From Streptomyces sp. CC228A (GTDB lineage: Bacteria; Actinomycetota; Actinomycetes; Streptomycetales; Streptomycetaceae), in assembly GCF_021390935.1 (NCBI RefSeq), contig NZ_JAJPUI010000010.1, forward strand, positions 62,001-126,000: a stretch of 64,000 nucleotides of DNA, given 5' to 3'. A program made the position numbers and the translations under genes. The notes under the pieces were generated by a model. It was not told where the DNA came from. It was given only the letters and a program-made list of their open reading frames with translations, and ran no database searches. This document shows positions 1 through 8,956 of the stretch, piece by piece (position 1 is the stretch's first letter; every line of letters begins with the position of its first letter).

Positions 1-12
1 ACGACGTCCGGC

Positions 13-1101
13 GTGCAGATGTCGGAGGGCCTGCCGACGCCTCCCGGCTACAGCCGCTCGACCGGCGTCATCCGGGCCCTCACCCTGATGATCGACTTCC
101 CGGACGCACCCGGTGAGGGCCTCGCCATGAGGCGGTACGCGGAGTTCTTCCCGCAGACCTCGGACTGGTTCCGCACCAGCTCCTACGGCAGGCTCCACTA
201 CGTGCCCGAGACGCCCGTGCCGGACTGGCTGCGGATGCCCCGCCCCTTCCGCGCGTACGGGATCGCGCGCGGCGCCCCCTACGAGCCCGGCTACCGGCAG
301 CTCGTCGAGGACATCGTGGCCGCGTCCGACGACCGGGTGGACTTCAGCGCGTACGACCTGGTGAACGTCCTCGTCACGCCGAACGCGGGCCCTTCCGCGC
401 TGGACACGGTGCTGTCGGTGACCTTCTCCGGCAACAGCGACGCACCGGAGGCGGACGGGGTGGCCCTCGCGAACACGTCGTTCGTGTACAGCCGCCAGGA
501 CGACGGCTCGGGATCGTTCCACGAGACCGGCTACCGGGTGCTGCCCCACGAGAACGGCCACGTCTTCGGCCTGCCCGACCTGTACACCAGCGAGGGCGGC
601 GCCGCGGTGGGGCACTGGGACATCATGTCCGAGGACTGGGGCGCCAACAACGACCTGCTGGGCTGGCACAAGTGGAAGCTGGGCTGGCTCGACCCCGGCC
701 AGGTGCGGTGCGCGGCGGCGAGCGGCACCCGCGACTACACGCTGACACCGCTGGGCCGCAACGACGGCGGACCGAAGCTGGCGCTCGTCCCGCTCGACCG
801 GCGGTCCGGGTACGTGGTGGAGGTGCGCACGCCGGAAGGCAACGACGAGGCCGTGTGCGAGCCGGGCGTGCTCATCTACCGGGTGCGGTCCGACGTGGAC
901 ACCGGGCAGGGGCCCGTCAGGGTCCTGGACAGCGAGCCGGACAGCGGCGGCTGCACCCGGCGGCCGAACGTCCACGCGGAGCTGTCCGACGCGCCCTACC
1001 GGCCGGGCGAGTCGTTCGTCGACCGGAAGGCGGGGATCCGCATCTCGGTACTGGCACGCAAGGGAGACGGCACGCACCGGGTGCGCGTCACCCGCGAGTG
1101 A
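13..1101 (+). CDS. M6-family metalloprotease domain protein (5' end may lie outside window)
   Basis: A probable secreted zinc peptidase of the immune-inhibitor-A/M6 type. The zinc-binding HExxH motif reads HENGH (H179, E180, H183) followed by VFGLPDLY, the usual M6 context. The C-terminal third (from about residue 220) looks like the beta-rich domain seen after the catalytic domain in this family. The first in-frame start is GTG at 13, but the frame is open to base 1 and no signal peptide is visible, so the true N-terminus is probably upstream of the window. It is convergent with the acyl-CoA synthetase-like gene, and the two ends overlap by 14 nt. The family call is firm; the substrate is unknown. 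Confidence 0.8.
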   Translation: MQMSEGLPTPPGYSRSTGVIRALTLMIDFPDAPGEGLAMRRYAEFFPQTSDWFRTSSYGRLHYVPETPVPDWLRMPRPFRAYGIARGAPYEPGYRQLVEDIVAASDDRVDFSAYDLVNVLVTPNAGPSALDTVLSVTFSGNSDAPEADGVALANTSFVYSRQDDGSGSFHETGYRVLPHENGHVFGLPDLYTSEGGAAVGHWDIMSEDWGANNDLLGWHKWKLGWLDPGQVRCAAASGTRDYTLTPLGRNDGGPKLALVPLDRRSGYVVEVRTPEGNDEAVCEPGVLIYRVRSDVDTGQGPVRVLDSEPDSGGCTRRPNVHAELSDAPYRPGESFVDRKAGIRISVLARKGDGTHRVRVTRE

Positions 1102-3336
1102 GCGCCTCCAGGACCTCCTCGCGCAGCCGGTCCTTCAGGACCTTGCCGGCCGCGTTCCGGGGCAGCGGCGCGTCCCGTACGAGGATGTGCGCGGGCACCT
1201 TGAACGGCGCGAGGCCCGCTCGGAGCCGGTCCCGCAGCGCGTCCGCGGTGAGCCCCGCCCCGGTGGTACCGGGTGCCTCCGTGGCGCCGGGTGCCTCCGT
1301 GGTGCCGGGTGCCTCCGTGGTGCCGGGCGTCCCGGGGGCCGGGGGCCGTCTCCGCGCCCGCCGGGGGCCGGGGAGGCGGGAGCGTCCGCGGAGGAGTGGG
1401 CGGCGGGTGCCGCCGGGACGCGGGGGCGTACGACGGCGGCGACCTCCTCGCCGAGCACGGGGTGCGGGACGCCCAGGACGGCCGCGTCGGCGACGGCGGG
1501 GTCCGCGAACAGGGCGGCCTCCACCTCGACGCAGTACACGTTCTCGCCGCCCCGGATGACGACGTCCTTGATCCGGTCGACGACGGACACCCGCCCGTCC
1601 TCGCGGACCAGGGCCAGGTCGCCGGTGCGGAACCAGCCGTCGCCGGTGAACGCCTCCGCGGTGGCCCGCTCGTCCCGCCAGTAGCCGCGCACCAGGCTCT
1701 GGCCGCGCAGCCACAGCTCGCCGACCTCTCCGGTCGGCAGGGGGCGCCCCCCGGGTCCGGCGATCCGCGTCTCGGTGACGGGCGTGGGGCGGCCCACGCT
1801 GTCGGGGCGGCGGCGGTAGGCGTCGCCGTAGTGGGCGAGGACGCCGCCGCACGTCTCGGTGAGGCCGTAGCCGTTGCGCGGCTCGATGCGCTCGCCGTAC
1901 GCCGCGGTCAGCCGCCGTACGAGCGAGGGCGGTGCGGGGGCCCCTCCGGTGTTGAGGTTGGTGAGGCTCGGGAGGCGGTGGCCGCGGGCCTCCGCCGCGT
2001 CGAGGAGCTGGAGAGCGGTGGCCGGGACACCCGCGTAGTGCGTGGCGCCGTAGCGGTCGATCAGGTCCAGGGCGGTGTCCGGGTCCCACTTGCGCATCGT
2101 CACGAGGGTCCCGCCGGCGGCCATGATCCCGTAGAGGGAGGTGAAGGCGGCCGCGTGGAAGAAGGGGAACGTCGTCAGCGACACGGGCACGCGGCCCCTG
2201 CCCGGGTGGTCACCGCGTTCCATGGCGGCCGCGGCGGCCTGGAACCGCGGGTTGACCGCCGCGGCGGCCTGGGCGAGCTGCGTGGCGACGGCCCCCTTGG
2301 GGCGGCCGGTGGTGCCGGAGGTGTACGTGATCGTGGCGTCGTCCTCGGGCCGCACGGTGACGCGGGGCGCGGCGCCCGACGGGTCCGGAGCCCCGCCGCC
2401 GTACGCCCCGGTCCCCGGCGAGCCATGCGGACCGCGCCCCTCGGACCCCCGCGAGCCGTGGGGACCGTGCGGGCCGTGCAGGCCCTGCGGGCCGTGCGGG
2501 CCGGATGAGCGGTGCGGGCCGTGGGCCCCCGGCCCCTCCGGACTGCGCGGACCATTGGGGCCGTGGGGGCCGTACTCCCCCGGTCCCGGCGGGCCGTACG
2601 GGCCGTACTCGCCCGTCCCGTACGGCTCGAACCCGTGCGGCTCGAACCCGTACGTCCCGAACCCCCGCTGCGGGTCCCCGTGGAAGACGATCCCGGGCAC
2701 GCCCCGGCGCCGCGCCCACGGGGCGAGCCGCTCGGCCCGCTCGCCGTCCACGAGCAGGATGCCCGGCTCGCAGTCGTCCAGGGCGTACGCGCACTCCGCC
2801 GCCGTCCACCAGGCGTTCAGCGGTACGGCGACGAGTCCGGCGAGCTGCGCCGCCCAGAACGCGACCTGCCACTCCGGGCTGTTGCGTCCGGCGATCACCG
2901 CCCGGTCGCCCGGCCGCAGACCGTACGCGCCGGACAGCCGGCGCGCCAGGCCCGCCGCGGCCGCGTGGAAGGCGGCGTAGCTGTACGCCGTCCCGTCGTC
3001 CGCGACCAGGAACGTCCGCGTCCCGAAGCCCCGGGTGGCTTCCAGGACCTCCGGCAGCGTGCGGGGACCTCGGACGTACCGCAGCCGCCCGTCCTCTCCG
3101 CGGACGGTGGCGAACGGCGCCCCAGGCGCGCTCAGCGCGGCGACGCCGCCGGCGCCGGCGGCCACACCGGTCTCCGCCGAGGGGGTCTCCGCCGCGGGGG
3201 TCTCCGCTGCGGGGGTCTCCGCTGCGGGGGTCTCGGCCGCGGGGGTCTCGGCCGCGGGGCCGGGCTGCGCGTGGGTGGCGGTGGGTCCGCCGGGCGAGGC
3301 GGCGGGGGCCGGCTGGTCCGGGCGGCGGTACGACAT
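1088..3336 (-). CDS. AMP-binding acyl-CoA synthetase-like protein, apparent frameshift
   Basis: ANL-superfamily adenylate-forming enzyme. The main frame (3336 down to about 1370) carries the P-loop-like [22 protein letters not shown] and the hinge region [16 protein letters not shown]. The C-terminal subdomain with the catalytic lysine ([15 protein letters not shown]) lies in a different frame that ends at 1088. The frame changes between about 1320 and 1380, in a tract of G5 runs next to four 15-bp repeats encoding TEAPGTT-like units. Two unusual additions are visible: an N-terminal AETPA repeat (about residues 30-55) and a Gly/Pro/His/Tyr-rich insertion of about 90 residues inside the adenylation domain. 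The gene is either disrupted or carries a sequencing indel. The fatty or aryl acid substrate cannot be told. Confidence 0.75.
1261..1340. repeat. 15-bp tandem repeats in acyl-CoA synthetase gene
   Basis: About four copies of a 15-bp unit (core GGTGCCGGGTGCCTCCGT) in the linker between the two subdomains of the synthetase. Being a multiple of three, copy number changes would not shift the frame. The adjacent G5 runs (about 1325-1370) are the likelier place of the frame change. Confidence 0.6.
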
Positions 3337-3475
3337 GCTCGGAAGCTACCGCAGCCACCGGCATGGGGCCGTGGCCCCCGTCACCGCTCCCCACCCGTCC
3401 CGGGCGTCCGCTCCGCCCGTCCCGGGCATCCGCCCGAACGGCGCCCGCTCCGCCCGGCCCGGCGGCGTCCGGCCG

Positions 3476-4981
3476 TCAGTCGGCGGCCCAGGCTATGTAG
3501 CCGTCGGGCCGGACCAGCAGGGTCGTGCCCCGGCCGGCGCGGGCCCAGGTCGCGTGGACGACCTCCCCGGCCACAGCCGAGGCGGGAGCGCACCGCGCGG
3601 CGGCCGCCGCCGCGCCCGGCGGGTGCACCAGGACGAACGCGCCCTTCCTGAGGAGTTCGTAGAGGCGGCCCTCCTCCAGGGCCAGGTCCGGCGCGCGCCG
3701 CCCTGTGAGGCGGTGGGCGCCGCGTGGGGCGCGGTAGCGGATGCCGACGCCGCTGATCTGGCCGACGGCCCTGTCCGACACCGGCCGGGCGGCGCCGAGC
3801 AGACCGGTGACGGCGGCACGCAGGGCGCGCTGCGCCGGGGTGTCCGCCATGGCGAGGCGCAGGATGCCGCCGCTGCTGCGCAGCACGGCCCTGCCGACCG
3901 GGTGGCGCTCCGCGTGGTAGCTGTCCAGCAGCGCCTCGGGGTCCGGGGCGTGGCCGCGCAGCACGGCGGCCAGCTTCCACGAGAGGTTGGCCGCGTCCTG
4001 CAGCCCCGTGTTCATGCCCTGCCCGCCCGCGGGCGAGTGGATGTGGGCGGCGTCGCCCGCGAGGAAGACCCGCCCGGCGCGGTACGCCGGCACCTGCCGT
4101 TCGTCGCTGTGGAAACGGGAGAGCCAGCGCGGGTCGTGCATGCCGTAGTCGGTGCCGTGGGCCCGGCGCAGGATGCCGCGGACCTCCTCCAGCCCGACCG
4201 GTTCGCTGTCGGGCGCCTCCCGGTCGCGGTCCCAGCCCATCACCCGGTACCAGCCGTCGCCGAAAGGCGCCACGAACGCGAAGGCGCCGTCTGCGGCCTG
4301 CACGGCGACCAGGTCTTCCGGCTCCCGCGTGAACCGCACGTCGGCGAGGACCATCGAGCGGATCACCGCTTCGCCCGGGAAGGGCAGCCCCAGCAGCCCC
4401 CGCACGGTGCTGCGCAGCCCGTCCGCTCCGACGAGGTACCGGACCCTCAGCACGGACGCGCCGCCGCCGGGTGCGTCGAGCTCCGCCGTGACCCCCTCGG
4501 CGTCCTGGCGCAGGTGCCGCAGGGCCGTCTCGTACCGGAAGTCGACGCCGGCCTCCGCCGCGCGCCGCCGCAGCACGCGCTCCACCTCGTACTGGGGTGT
4601 GACGAGCAGGTACGGGAAGCGGGACCGCAGCCCGGAGAAGTCGAGCCGGGCGCGCCCGAAGAGGCGCAGCCGGGTGAGGCGGCTGCCCGTGTCGACCAGT
4701 TCGTCGGCCACGCCCCGGGCGTCGAGCGCTTCGAGGGTGCGGGCGTGGACACCGAAGGCGCGCGTGAGGTTGCCGGTGCCGGCGGGTCGGCGCTCGACGA
4801 GTGTCACCCGCAGGCCGGCCGCGGCGAGGTCTCCGGCGAGCAGCAGCCCCGTCGGGCCCGCGCCCACCACGGCGACATCCGCCTCCGTGCCACCGCCGCC
4901 CCTGTGCGCCCCCTCCTGCGGACCGGTGTCCGCGCCTGTGCCCGTGTCCGTGTCGGTGCCCGTGTGCAGCGTCCGGTTCAT
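3476..4981 (-). CDS. FAD-dependent aromatic monooxygenase-like protein
   Basis: Class A flavoprotein hydroxylase (PHBH/PgaE-like), 501 aa. The N-terminal Rossmann motif is VAVVGAGPTGLLLAGDLA, and the second FAD-binding motif is GRVFLAGDAAHIHSPAGGQG, followed by GMNTGLQDAANLSWKLA. The C-terminal thioredoxin-like domain typical of the PgaE/RebC type is present but short. I chose ATG at 4981 because it follows GGGAGGG at a good distance. The longer in-frame reading to 5257 would run through the regulator gene. Divergent from the TetR gene, with palindromes between them, so it is probably the TetR target. NAD(P)H-dependent hydroxylation of an aromatic compound is inferred. Confidence 0.85.
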   Translation of the reverse strand: MNRTLHTGTDTDTGTGADTGPQEGAHRGGGGTEADVAVVGAGPTGLLLAGDLAAAGLRVTLVERRPAGTGNLTRAFGVHARTLEALDARGVADELVDTGSRLTRLRLFGRARLDFSGLRSRFPYLLVTPQYEVERVLRRRAAEAGVDFRYETALRHLRQDAEGVTAELDAPGGGASVLRVRYLVGADGLRSTVRGLLGLPFPGEAVIRSMVLADVRFTREPEDLVAVQAADGAFAFVAPFGDGWYRVMGWDRDREAPDSEPVGLEEVRGILRRAHGTDYGMHDPRWLSRFHSDERQVPAYRAGRVFLAGDAAHIHSPAGGQGMNTGLQDAANLSWKLAAVLRGHAPDPEALLDSYHAERHPVGRAVLRSSGGILRLAMADTPAQRALRAAVTGLLGAARPVSDRAVGQISGVGIRYRAPRGAHRLTGRRAPDLALEEGRLYELLRKGAFVLVHPPGAAAAAARCAPASAVAGEVVHATWARAGRGTTLLVRPDGYIAWAAD

Positions 4982-5014
4982 GCCGCCCTCCCATGGCAGA
5001 CGAGCGTCAACAGT

Positions 5015-5100
5015 CGTTGGCCAACGCCTGTTGGTCAACGCTTGTTGGCAAGTCTGCTCCCGCCGCGGCTGGCTTGTCAACAGGTGTTGGCCTACATTCG
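5015..5100. promoter_or_regulatory. Divergent promoter region with TetR-type operators
   Basis: The 124-bp gap between the monooxygenase and tetR starts contains the perfect 12-bp palindrome CGTTGGCCAACG (5015-5026), a near copy TTGGTCAACG (5031-5040) and further GTTGGCA/TGTTGG half sites (5044-5050, 5086-5090 and just before the tetR start). The recurring half site is GTTGG/CCAAC. This is the expected layout for TetR repression of both genes. No footprint is known; the assignment is inferred. Confidence 0.6.
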
Positions 5101-5105
5101 TTGGC

Positions 5106-5789
5106 ATGATGACGGAAGTCCCAGCCCTCGCGCCCGGAACCCCCGGCCAGGGTCCGTACGCCCCGGAGCCCCCGACCCCCGGCCAGGGTCCGCACGCCCC
5201 GGAGCCCCCGGCCCCGGGCGGCACCGCGCCGGAGGCCCCGCGCCGCTCGGACGCCACGCGTGCCGCGATCCTGGCGGCCGCCCGGGAGCGCTTCGCCGCC
5301 GACGGCTACGAGCGCGCCACCATCCGCGCCATCGCCCGTGACGCGGGCATCGACCCGTCGATGGTGATGCGCTACTACGGCAACAAGGAGCGGCTCTTCA
5401 CCGCCGCGTCCGAGATCGACCTGCGCCTGCCGCGGCTGGGCGCGCTGCCCGTCCAGCACGTGGGAGCGGCCCTCGTCGGCCACTTCCTCGACCGCTGGGA
5501 GGCCGACGACGTGCTCACCGCAGTGCTCCGCGGCGGCATCACCAACCCGGCGGGGGCGGAGCGCATGCACGCGATCTTCCGGGAGCAGCTCGGCCCGCTG
5601 GTCGCCGGCCTGTGCCCGGACCCGGCCGAGGCACCCCGGCGCGCCGCGCTCGTCGCCTCGCAGATCCTGGGCATGGCCCTCGTCCGCTACGTCGTGAAAC
5701 TGCCGCCCGCCGCCGACCTGACGCGGGACGAGATCGTCGCGTGGCTCGCCCCGACCGTGCAGCGCTACCTCACCGCGGAGCGGCCGTAG
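5106..5789 (+). CDS. TetR/AcrR family transcriptional regulator
   Basis: A 227-aa repressor. After a Pro-rich N-terminal tail of about 45 residues with a PGQGP repeat, the HTH domain begins at RSDATRAAILAAARERFAA and has the helix-turn-helix TIRAIARDAGIDPSMVMRYYGNK. The C-terminal ligand domain is of the TetR_C type with LGMALVRYVVKLPP. The start is ATG at 5106 (another ATG follows directly). It lies only a few bases downstream of a TACATT -10-like box, so the mRNA could be leaderless. Divergent from the flavin monooxygenase, which it probably represses. Confidence 0.88.
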   Translation: MMTEVPALAPGTPGQGPYAPEPPTPGQGPHAPEPPAPGGTAPEAPRRSDATRAAILAAARERFAADGYERATIRAIARDAGIDPSMVMRYYGNKERLFTAASEIDLRLPRLGALPVQHVGAALVGHFLDRWEADDVLTAVLRGGITNPAGAERMHAIFREQLGPLVAGLCPDPAEAPRRAALVASQILGMALVRYVVKLPPAADLTRDEIVAWLAPTVQRYLTAERP

Positions 5790-6154
5790 GACCCGGCACG
5801 CGCGGGCATCCCGCGCCCGCAGGGCCTGCGGCGGGCGCAGGCTGCACGGCGGGCGCAGGGTCCCCGGGGCGTCCGCGGGCCCGGGCGCCCGCGGGTCCTC
5901 GGCGACACAGGACACGGCCGCCACAGGGCCCGGCGGCCAAGGACGCGGCCGCCGCGGGCCGAGTGACCGCATAACAGGGCGATTTCGGGACCCGCGGCCG
6001 CCGCAACCGGAACGGAACAAACCACTTCCCCGGTTTTCCATCCGGCTTCGAGTGGCGTGGCCCACTGTTGCACGGTGACAGAAGATCGGCCGTGCCCTCA
6101 CGCAGCGTCCGTGGCACAGGCCGTCGGGGAGTCGAGACCGGGGGGTCCAGGACC
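5790..6154 (+). other. Intergenic, ECF sigma upstream region
   Basis: No gene seen. The first 150 bases are GC-rich with short GCGGGCGCAGG-type repeats. From about 5965 the composition drops and there are GGAAC-type boxes (around 6010) and an ACAAACCACTTCC stretch, possible ECF promoter elements for the sigma gene. An in-frame TTG at 6068 could extend the sigma protein by 29 residues. Confidence 0.4.
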
Positions 6155-6733
6155 GTGGAGCAACGGCTGCCGAGCGCCGCGGCGCAGCGCGAGGAGACGC
6201 GCCGCGCGGAGGCGTTCGCCGCGTACGTACTGCCCGAGGTGGAGGTGCTGCTGAGGGTCGCGATGACGCTGACCTCCCAGCAGGCCGACGCCGAGGACCT
6301 GGTCCAGGAGACCCTGCTGCGCGCCTACAAGGCGGTGGACAGGTTCGACGGGCGGCACCCGCGCGCCTGGCTGCTGACCATCATGCGGCGGGCCGAGATC
6401 AACCGGCACCGGCGCAGAAGACCGCACCTGCTGGACCGGGAAGGCGACCTGGAGCGCCTGACGGCGGCCTCCGGGGACACGGAGCCGTCGCCGGAGTCCC
6501 TGGTGGTCGGCGACCTGTTCGACGAGGTCGTGGACGCGGCGATGGACGCCCTGCCGCCCGCGCACCAGCAGGTCTTACGGCTCGTCGACATCGACGGCCT
6601 GTCCTACGCGGAGACCGCCCGGCTGCTGGGCGTACCGGAGGGGACCGTGATGAGCAGACTGCACCGGGCGCGCAAGCGGATCCGCGTGCGCCTGGCGGCC
6701 GCCGGGCTCGTACCGGGGCGGGGCGGGCGGTGA
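6155..6733 (+). CDS. ECF-family RNA polymerase sigma factor (contains TTA codon)
   Basis: Sigma-70 family ECF protein, 192 aa from the GTG at 6155, which follows a G6 stretch. Region 2 has DAEDLVQETLLRAYKAVDRF and PRAWLLTIMRRAEINRHRR; region 4 has LPPAHQQVLRLVDIDGLSYA then PEGTVMSRLHRARKRI. Codon 6575-6577 (Leu of QQVLRL) is TTA, so in a Streptomyces background translation would depend on the bldA tRNA. The next gene starts inside its stop codon (GTGA) and encodes a zinc-finger protein, the normal sigma/anti-sigma arrangement. A TTG start at 6068 is possible. It probably controls itself and perhaps the arsenic locus just downstream. Confidence 0.88.
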   Translation: MEQRLPSAAAQREETRRAEAFAAYVLPEVEVLLRVAMTLTSQQADAEDLVQETLLRAYKAVDRFDGRHPRAWLLTIMRRAEINRHRRRRPHLLDREGDLERLTAASGDTEPSPESLVVGDLFDEVVDAAMDALPPAHQQVLRLVDIDGLSYAETARLLGVPEGTVMSRLHRARKRIRVRLAAAGLVPGRGGR

Positions 6734-7038
6734 GGTCCATGCGTACCGTGCGGGTGCTGCGGGCGGTACGGATGCTGCTGCGGCGCGCCGGGCCCGACCG
6801 GCCGATGGACTGCGCTCAGGTGGGCCGCGTGCTGCAGGCGCACCTGGACGGCGAGACCGGCGGGGGCACCGCGCAGCGCGTGGCCGCGCACCTGGAGCAG
6901 TGCCGCCACTGCGGCCTGGAGGCGCGGACGTACCAGGCGATCAAAGGGGCCCTGACCCGGCGCCGGGAGCCCGACCCGGACGCGCTGCGACGGCTGCGGC
7001 ATTTCGGGGAGTCGCTGCTGCGGCCCGACGAGGGCTGA
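6730..7038 (+). CDS. Zinc-finger (zf-HC2/ZAS) anti-sigma factor
   Basis: A 102-aa soluble protein with the HxxxCxxC zinc signature HLEQCRHCG (about residues 56-64) preceded by the typical VLQAHLDGE helix. It lacks a membrane segment, so it would be a cytoplasmic ZAS-type anti-sigma factor. Its GTG start overlaps the sigma stop codon, giving translational coupling. It presumably binds the ECF sigma factor upstream. Confidence 0.82.
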   Translation: MRSMRTVRVLRAVRMLLRRAGPDRPMDCAQVGRVLQAHLDGETGGGTAQRVAAHLEQCRHCGLEARTYQAIKGALTRRREPDPDALRRLRHFGESLLRPDEG

Positions 7039-7336
7039 GCCCGGCGACGCCCTCCCTGCGGGGCTTGCGTACGGCCGCCCGCCCCCTGCGCGGGGCGTGC
7101 CGGAGGGCCGCGCTCGCCGACCCGGTGCACCGCACCCCGGCCGAGACCGCGGCCCGCGGAAGCCGGGGGCGCCGCGCCAGCGGAGACCCGCGGCCCGCCG
7201 GAAGCCGAGGCTCCGGTCGGGACCGGGGCTCCGCACCGCCGGGACGCCGGCCACTTCGGGAGGCCCGCCACACCGGCACCGGCCCCACCGGGTGGAATGG
7301 GCGGAATGCGTGACATGGCGAGCGGGTTTCCGGCAT
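7039..7336 (+). other. Intergenic between two zinc-finger genes
   Basis: About 300 GC-rich bases without a convincing gene. Near the 3' end (7319-7334) there is GCGGGTTTCCGGCAT, which resembles the motif found before arsM and the MerA-like gene, and the decamer CCGGCATATG occurs twice (around 7330 and 7370). Confidence 0.35.
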
Positions 7337-7732
7337 ATGAAGACGCTGCTTTGCCGGCGGACTCCCGGCATATGGTCCCAGTGCCGTGAAAGGCTGCTCC
7401 ACTTGCGGCTGCGGAGATCGGTGGGGCCGTACGCGGACGGGGAGCTCACCGGCGCCGCGCGGGCACGGGTCGCCGAGCACATCGCCCGCTGCTGGGTGTG
7501 CAGCGGCACCCTGGAGACCCTGCGCCTCGTCAAGTCCTCGCTGCGCCGCGGCCCGCAGCGCGCACCCGCCTCCTCGCCGCCGCCCGCCTCCACCGCTACG
7601 CGCACCGGCTGGCCGGCGATCCCTCCGCGCCGGCGCCACCCGTGGGCAGCGGCCCCGGCACACCGGGCGGGGGGCGGGCGAAGTCAAGCCGCCCACCGGT
7701 CTCCTGACCCCTTACCCCCGTACCCCCTTTGA
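7337..7732 (+). CDS. Second zinc-finger anti-sigma-like protein, C-terminus doubtful
   Basis: The first about 75 residues hold the zf-HC2 signature HIARCWVCSG after PYADGELTGAARARVAEHI, as in anti-sigma factors. After about position 7555 the reading frame becomes Arg/Pro-rich. A neighbouring frame (closing at 7707) gives a more natural continuation, ARTRLLAAARLHRYAHRL, so a one-base frame shift near 7545-7560 is likely. It is the last plus-strand gene before arsM. It may be a second regulator of the ECF factor or a paralogue. Confidence 0.55.
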   Translation: MKTLLCRRTPGIWSQCRERLLHLRLRRSVGPYADGELTGAARARVAEHIARCWVCSGTLETLRLVKSSLRRGPQRAPASSPPPASTATRTGWPAIPPRRRHPWAAAPAHRAGGGRSQAAHRSPDPLPPYPL

Positions 7733-7734
7733 AC

Positions 7735-7803
7735 CGGTGGACCCGGTGGACCCGGTGGACCTGGTGGACCCGGTGGAGCCGGTGGAGCCGGTGGACCCGG
7801 TGG
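7735..7803. repeat. 9-bp tandem repeat (GGTGGACCC)n
   Basis: About seven and a half units of GGTGGACCC/GGTGGAGCC between the convergent zinc-finger and arsM genes. It encodes only Pro/Val/Asp-type runs and no gene. It may act as a spacer or an imperfect transcription barrier. Confidence 0.6.
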
Positions 7804-7834
7804 GAGGGGGCAGCGGCAGGCGGCCGCGCGGTGG

Positions 7835-8956
7835 TCAGCAGCAGGCGGCCGCGCCCTGACCCGGCGCCGAGGACGCACCGGCCGCCGTCGCGGGGCCGCA
7901 CGGAAACGGGCCGAAGTGGGTGGACTTGTCCCCTGTGACGGTGAAGTGGGGCGCGTAGCGGGTCGCGGAGAGCATGTCCGCCGTGTTCCCGCAGACCAGC
8001 AGGGGCTTCCCGGTCGGGAAGTGGTGGTGGTCGTCGAGGTCGAAGGCGTGCGGGTGCTCCGGCAGGGTCCCCCGGTAGACCGCCACCTGCCCGTAGTCCT
8101 CGCAGAGGTCCTCCAGCGGCAACTTGAAGGCGCGCACCGTGCGCGAGGTGAACGTGGCGAAACCGATCTCCCGCGCCACCTCGGGGTCGGTCAGCTCCAC
8201 CGGCGACTCCGCCACCGTACGGGCGTCCGCGCAGCCGGCCCGGTCCAGCACGCGGCGGAAGTCCTCGGTGTAGAGGGCGCCGGCGAGGCACTCCCCCACC
8301 AGGACGGGGTTGTCCAGCAGGCCGGCGGGCAGCCGGCGGTCGGCGAAGATGTCGGAGACGTACATCTCGCCGCCTTCCCTGAGCACCCGGAAGATCTCGG
8401 CGAGGACCCGCGGCTTGTCCGGGGACAGGTTGAGCACGCAGTTGGAGACGACCAGGTCCACGGACCCGTCCTCGATGCCGGCGGCGGCGAGGTCCTCGAT
8501 GTAGCCCTGGCGGAACTCCACGTTCGCGTAGCCGAACTCCTCGGCGTGCCAGTCGGCGTGGCGGCGGGCCACGGCCAGCTGCTCGTCCGTCATGTCGACG
8601 CCGATCACCCGGCCCGTCGGCCCGACCAGCTGGGCCAGGACGTACACGTCGCGGCCGCTGCCGCAGCCGAGGTCCAGGACCGTGGCGCCCTCCAGGGCCG
8701 GGGGGATGGGGGAACCGCAGCCGTAGTAGCGGTCCTTGACCTCCTCGTGTACGCGATTGAGGGCGGCGGCGATGTGCGGCGGAGGAGCGGTCGCCGTGCA
8801 GCAGGCGGTGGTCTTCAGGTCGGCGGAGGACGCCAGCACCTTGCCGTAGTAGTCCTTGACGGCCTCTGCCACCTGCGACGGCCCGGGCTGCCCGGGCTGC
8901 TCGGACTGCTGGGACTGCTGGGACTGGCCTGGCTGCTGGGTCACTTCGGTCGTCAT
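7835..8956 (-). CDS. arsM: Arsenite S-adenosylmethionine methyltransferase
   Basis: A 373-aa As(III) methyltransferase. SAM motif I is VLDLGCGSGRDVYVL (about residues 90-105). The conserved ArsM cysteines are in place: TTACCT (about 50), NCVLNLSP (about 170) and GECLAGALY (about 215), the arsenite-binding set. The C-terminal domain ends with a CC pair (AAACC). The start ATG at 8956 has GAGGAAGAGG in front. The product would be mono-, di- or trimethylarsenicals in the cytoplasm. Upstream (9010-9025) is a 16-bp motif also found before the second methyltransferase. It is convergent with the sigma/anti-sigma genes. In arsenosugar pathways ArsM acts first, giving dimethylarsenite. Confidence 0.93.
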   Translation of the reverse strand: MTTEVTQQPGQSQQSQQSEQPGQPGPSQVAEAVKDYYGKVLASSADLKTTACCTATAPPPHIAAALNRVHEEVKDRYYGCGSPIPPALEGATVLDLGCGSGRDVYVLAQLVGPTGRVIGVDMTDEQLAVARRHADWHAEEFGYANVEFRQGYIEDLAAAGIEDGSVDLVVSNCVLNLSPDKPRVLAEIFRVLREGGEMYVSDIFADRRLPAGLLDNPVLVGECLAGALYTEDFRRVLDRAGCADARTVAESPVELTDPEVAREIGFATFTSRTVRAFKLPLEDLCEDYGQVAVYRGTLPEHPHAFDLDDHHHFPTGKPLLVCGNTADMLSATRYAPHFTVTGDKSTHFGPFPCGPATAAGASSAPGQGAAACC

